A DNA stretch of 64,000 nt. It comes from Candidatus Limnocylindrales bacterium (lineage in GTDB: Bacteria > Moduliflexota > Moduliflexia > Moduliflexales > JAUQPW01). The translations under genes were made by a program, and so were the position numbers. The stretch lies in the NCBI GenBank assembly GCA_035559535.1, contig DATMBG010000017.1, positions 92,375-156,374 on the forward strand. Reading direction: 5' to 3'. The notes under the pieces are model-generated. The model worked only from the letters and a program-made list of their open reading frames with translations. It ran no database searches and was not told the DNA's origin. Shown piece by piece: positions 63,791 through 64,000 of this stretch. Within the stretch, counting starts at the first letter, position 1, and each line of letters starts with the position of its first letter.

Positions 63791-63880
63791 GACTGTCCTG
63801 TTTAAGGGCAACCCTGGATGATCTTCCTGCAGGTCATACGACCTTTCTATTTATAGTATTAACCAATGGTGCTAGTTATT

Positions 63881-64000
63881 TTAAAGGCTGAATCTGGCTA
63901 TAGAAAGGGGTATGAAGCCATCCTCATTAACTTGCAAGCCATTCCATTGAACCAGCACGTTGAACATAGCCATGGTAAAAGCCAAACGAGCCTGAAAGTA
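63881..64000 (-). CDS. C-terminal end of an unidentified protein (5' part outside window)
   Basis: The frame from the window edge reads YFQARLAFTMAMFNVLVQWN, then GLQVNEDGFIPLSIARFSL and stops at TAA (63881-63883). 39 residues, with a helical amphipathic look that might fit a TolC-like outer-membrane channel tail, but this is too short to assign. Confidence 0.45.
   Translation of the reverse strand, partial: YFQARLAFTMAMFNVLVQWNGLQVNEDGFIPLSIARFSL

Noticed and set aside
1-64000. tRNA genes, rRNA genes, CRISPR arrays, transposase or integrase genes
   Set aside because: No T-loop/acceptor pattern, regular spaced repeats or recognisable recombinase proteins were found by reading; a tRNA search program could still find a missed gene.

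Overview
The window looks like part of the chromosome of an uncultured Gram-negative bacterium with moderate GC. It encodes an outer-membrane Omp85 protein, a periplasmic membrane-fusion protein, Tat and Sec signal peptides, DapF (diaminopimelate-type wall) and many branched-chain amino-acid type (Liv) ABC transporter parts. I could not place the lineage: gene content would fit several Desulfobacterota-, Nitrospirota- or NC10-like groups. I saw no rRNA, tRNA, CRISPR array, phage or transposase gene. Coordinates of motifs and hairpins were read by eye; no alignment or folding program was run.

Layout. 1-3.5 kb: a Liv permease (cut by the window edge), its Tat-exported binding protein and an exported histone-deacetylase-fold protein. 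3.8-9.4 kb: NYN/OST-HTH RNase-like protein, two histidine-kinase proteins, Fur. 9.8-13 kb: a VOC-like fragment, two small exported proteins sharing a repeated motif, and a sigma-54 activator (cNMP-type sensor domain) with an exact -24/-12 promoter and two candidate upstream activator sites. 13-19.4 kb: SfsA, then a four-carbon acid sugar module (DtnK-like kinase, PdxA2-like dehydrogenase, 2-hydroxyacid dehydrogenase) and glycogen branching enzyme. 19.6-28.9 kb: subtilase with a separate propeptide-like protein, a small CPWCG protein, aminotransferase, MFS transporter, TetR plus membrane-fusion protein, PaiB. 29.2-33.2 kb: SDR and a NitT/TauT-like ABC transporter. 33.5-40.7 kb: Omp85 protein with about seven POTRA domains, ROK sugar kinase, very long phosphohexomutase, beta-helix transferase. 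41-45.8 kb: complete livK-livH-livMG-livF operon. 46.5-49.3 kb: tyrS and small enzymes. 49.3-60.1 kb: a DNA-end-processing neighbourhood, sbcC-sbcD and herA-HAS-nurA, followed by an ImmA/IrrE-like protein whose HExxH glutamate is alanine. 60.5-64 kb: dapF, a four-domain secreted lectin-like protein, and the tail of one more gene.

Two themes run through the window. First, gaps inside operons are often filled by imperfect palindromes of several sequence families, ending a few bases before the next start codon; those genes have no Shine-Dalgarno sequence, whereas first or isolated genes mostly have a strong one. Some palindromes run into coding sequence, including a roughly 200-bp in-frame insertion in nurA and a smaller one in the dtnK-like gene. 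Second, larger intergenic spaces carry dispersed mosaic repeats: three MITE-like elements in a row before tyrS with a partial copy near 61.8 kb, a GC-rich mosaic shared between 21.9 and 63.6 kb in opposite orientation, and an exact 19-bp inverted repeat flanking glgB. The most notable systems are the sigma-54 small-secreted-protein circuit, the SbcCD/HerA/NurA cluster with its altered IrrE-like neighbour, and the palindrome-linked SD-less gene starts.
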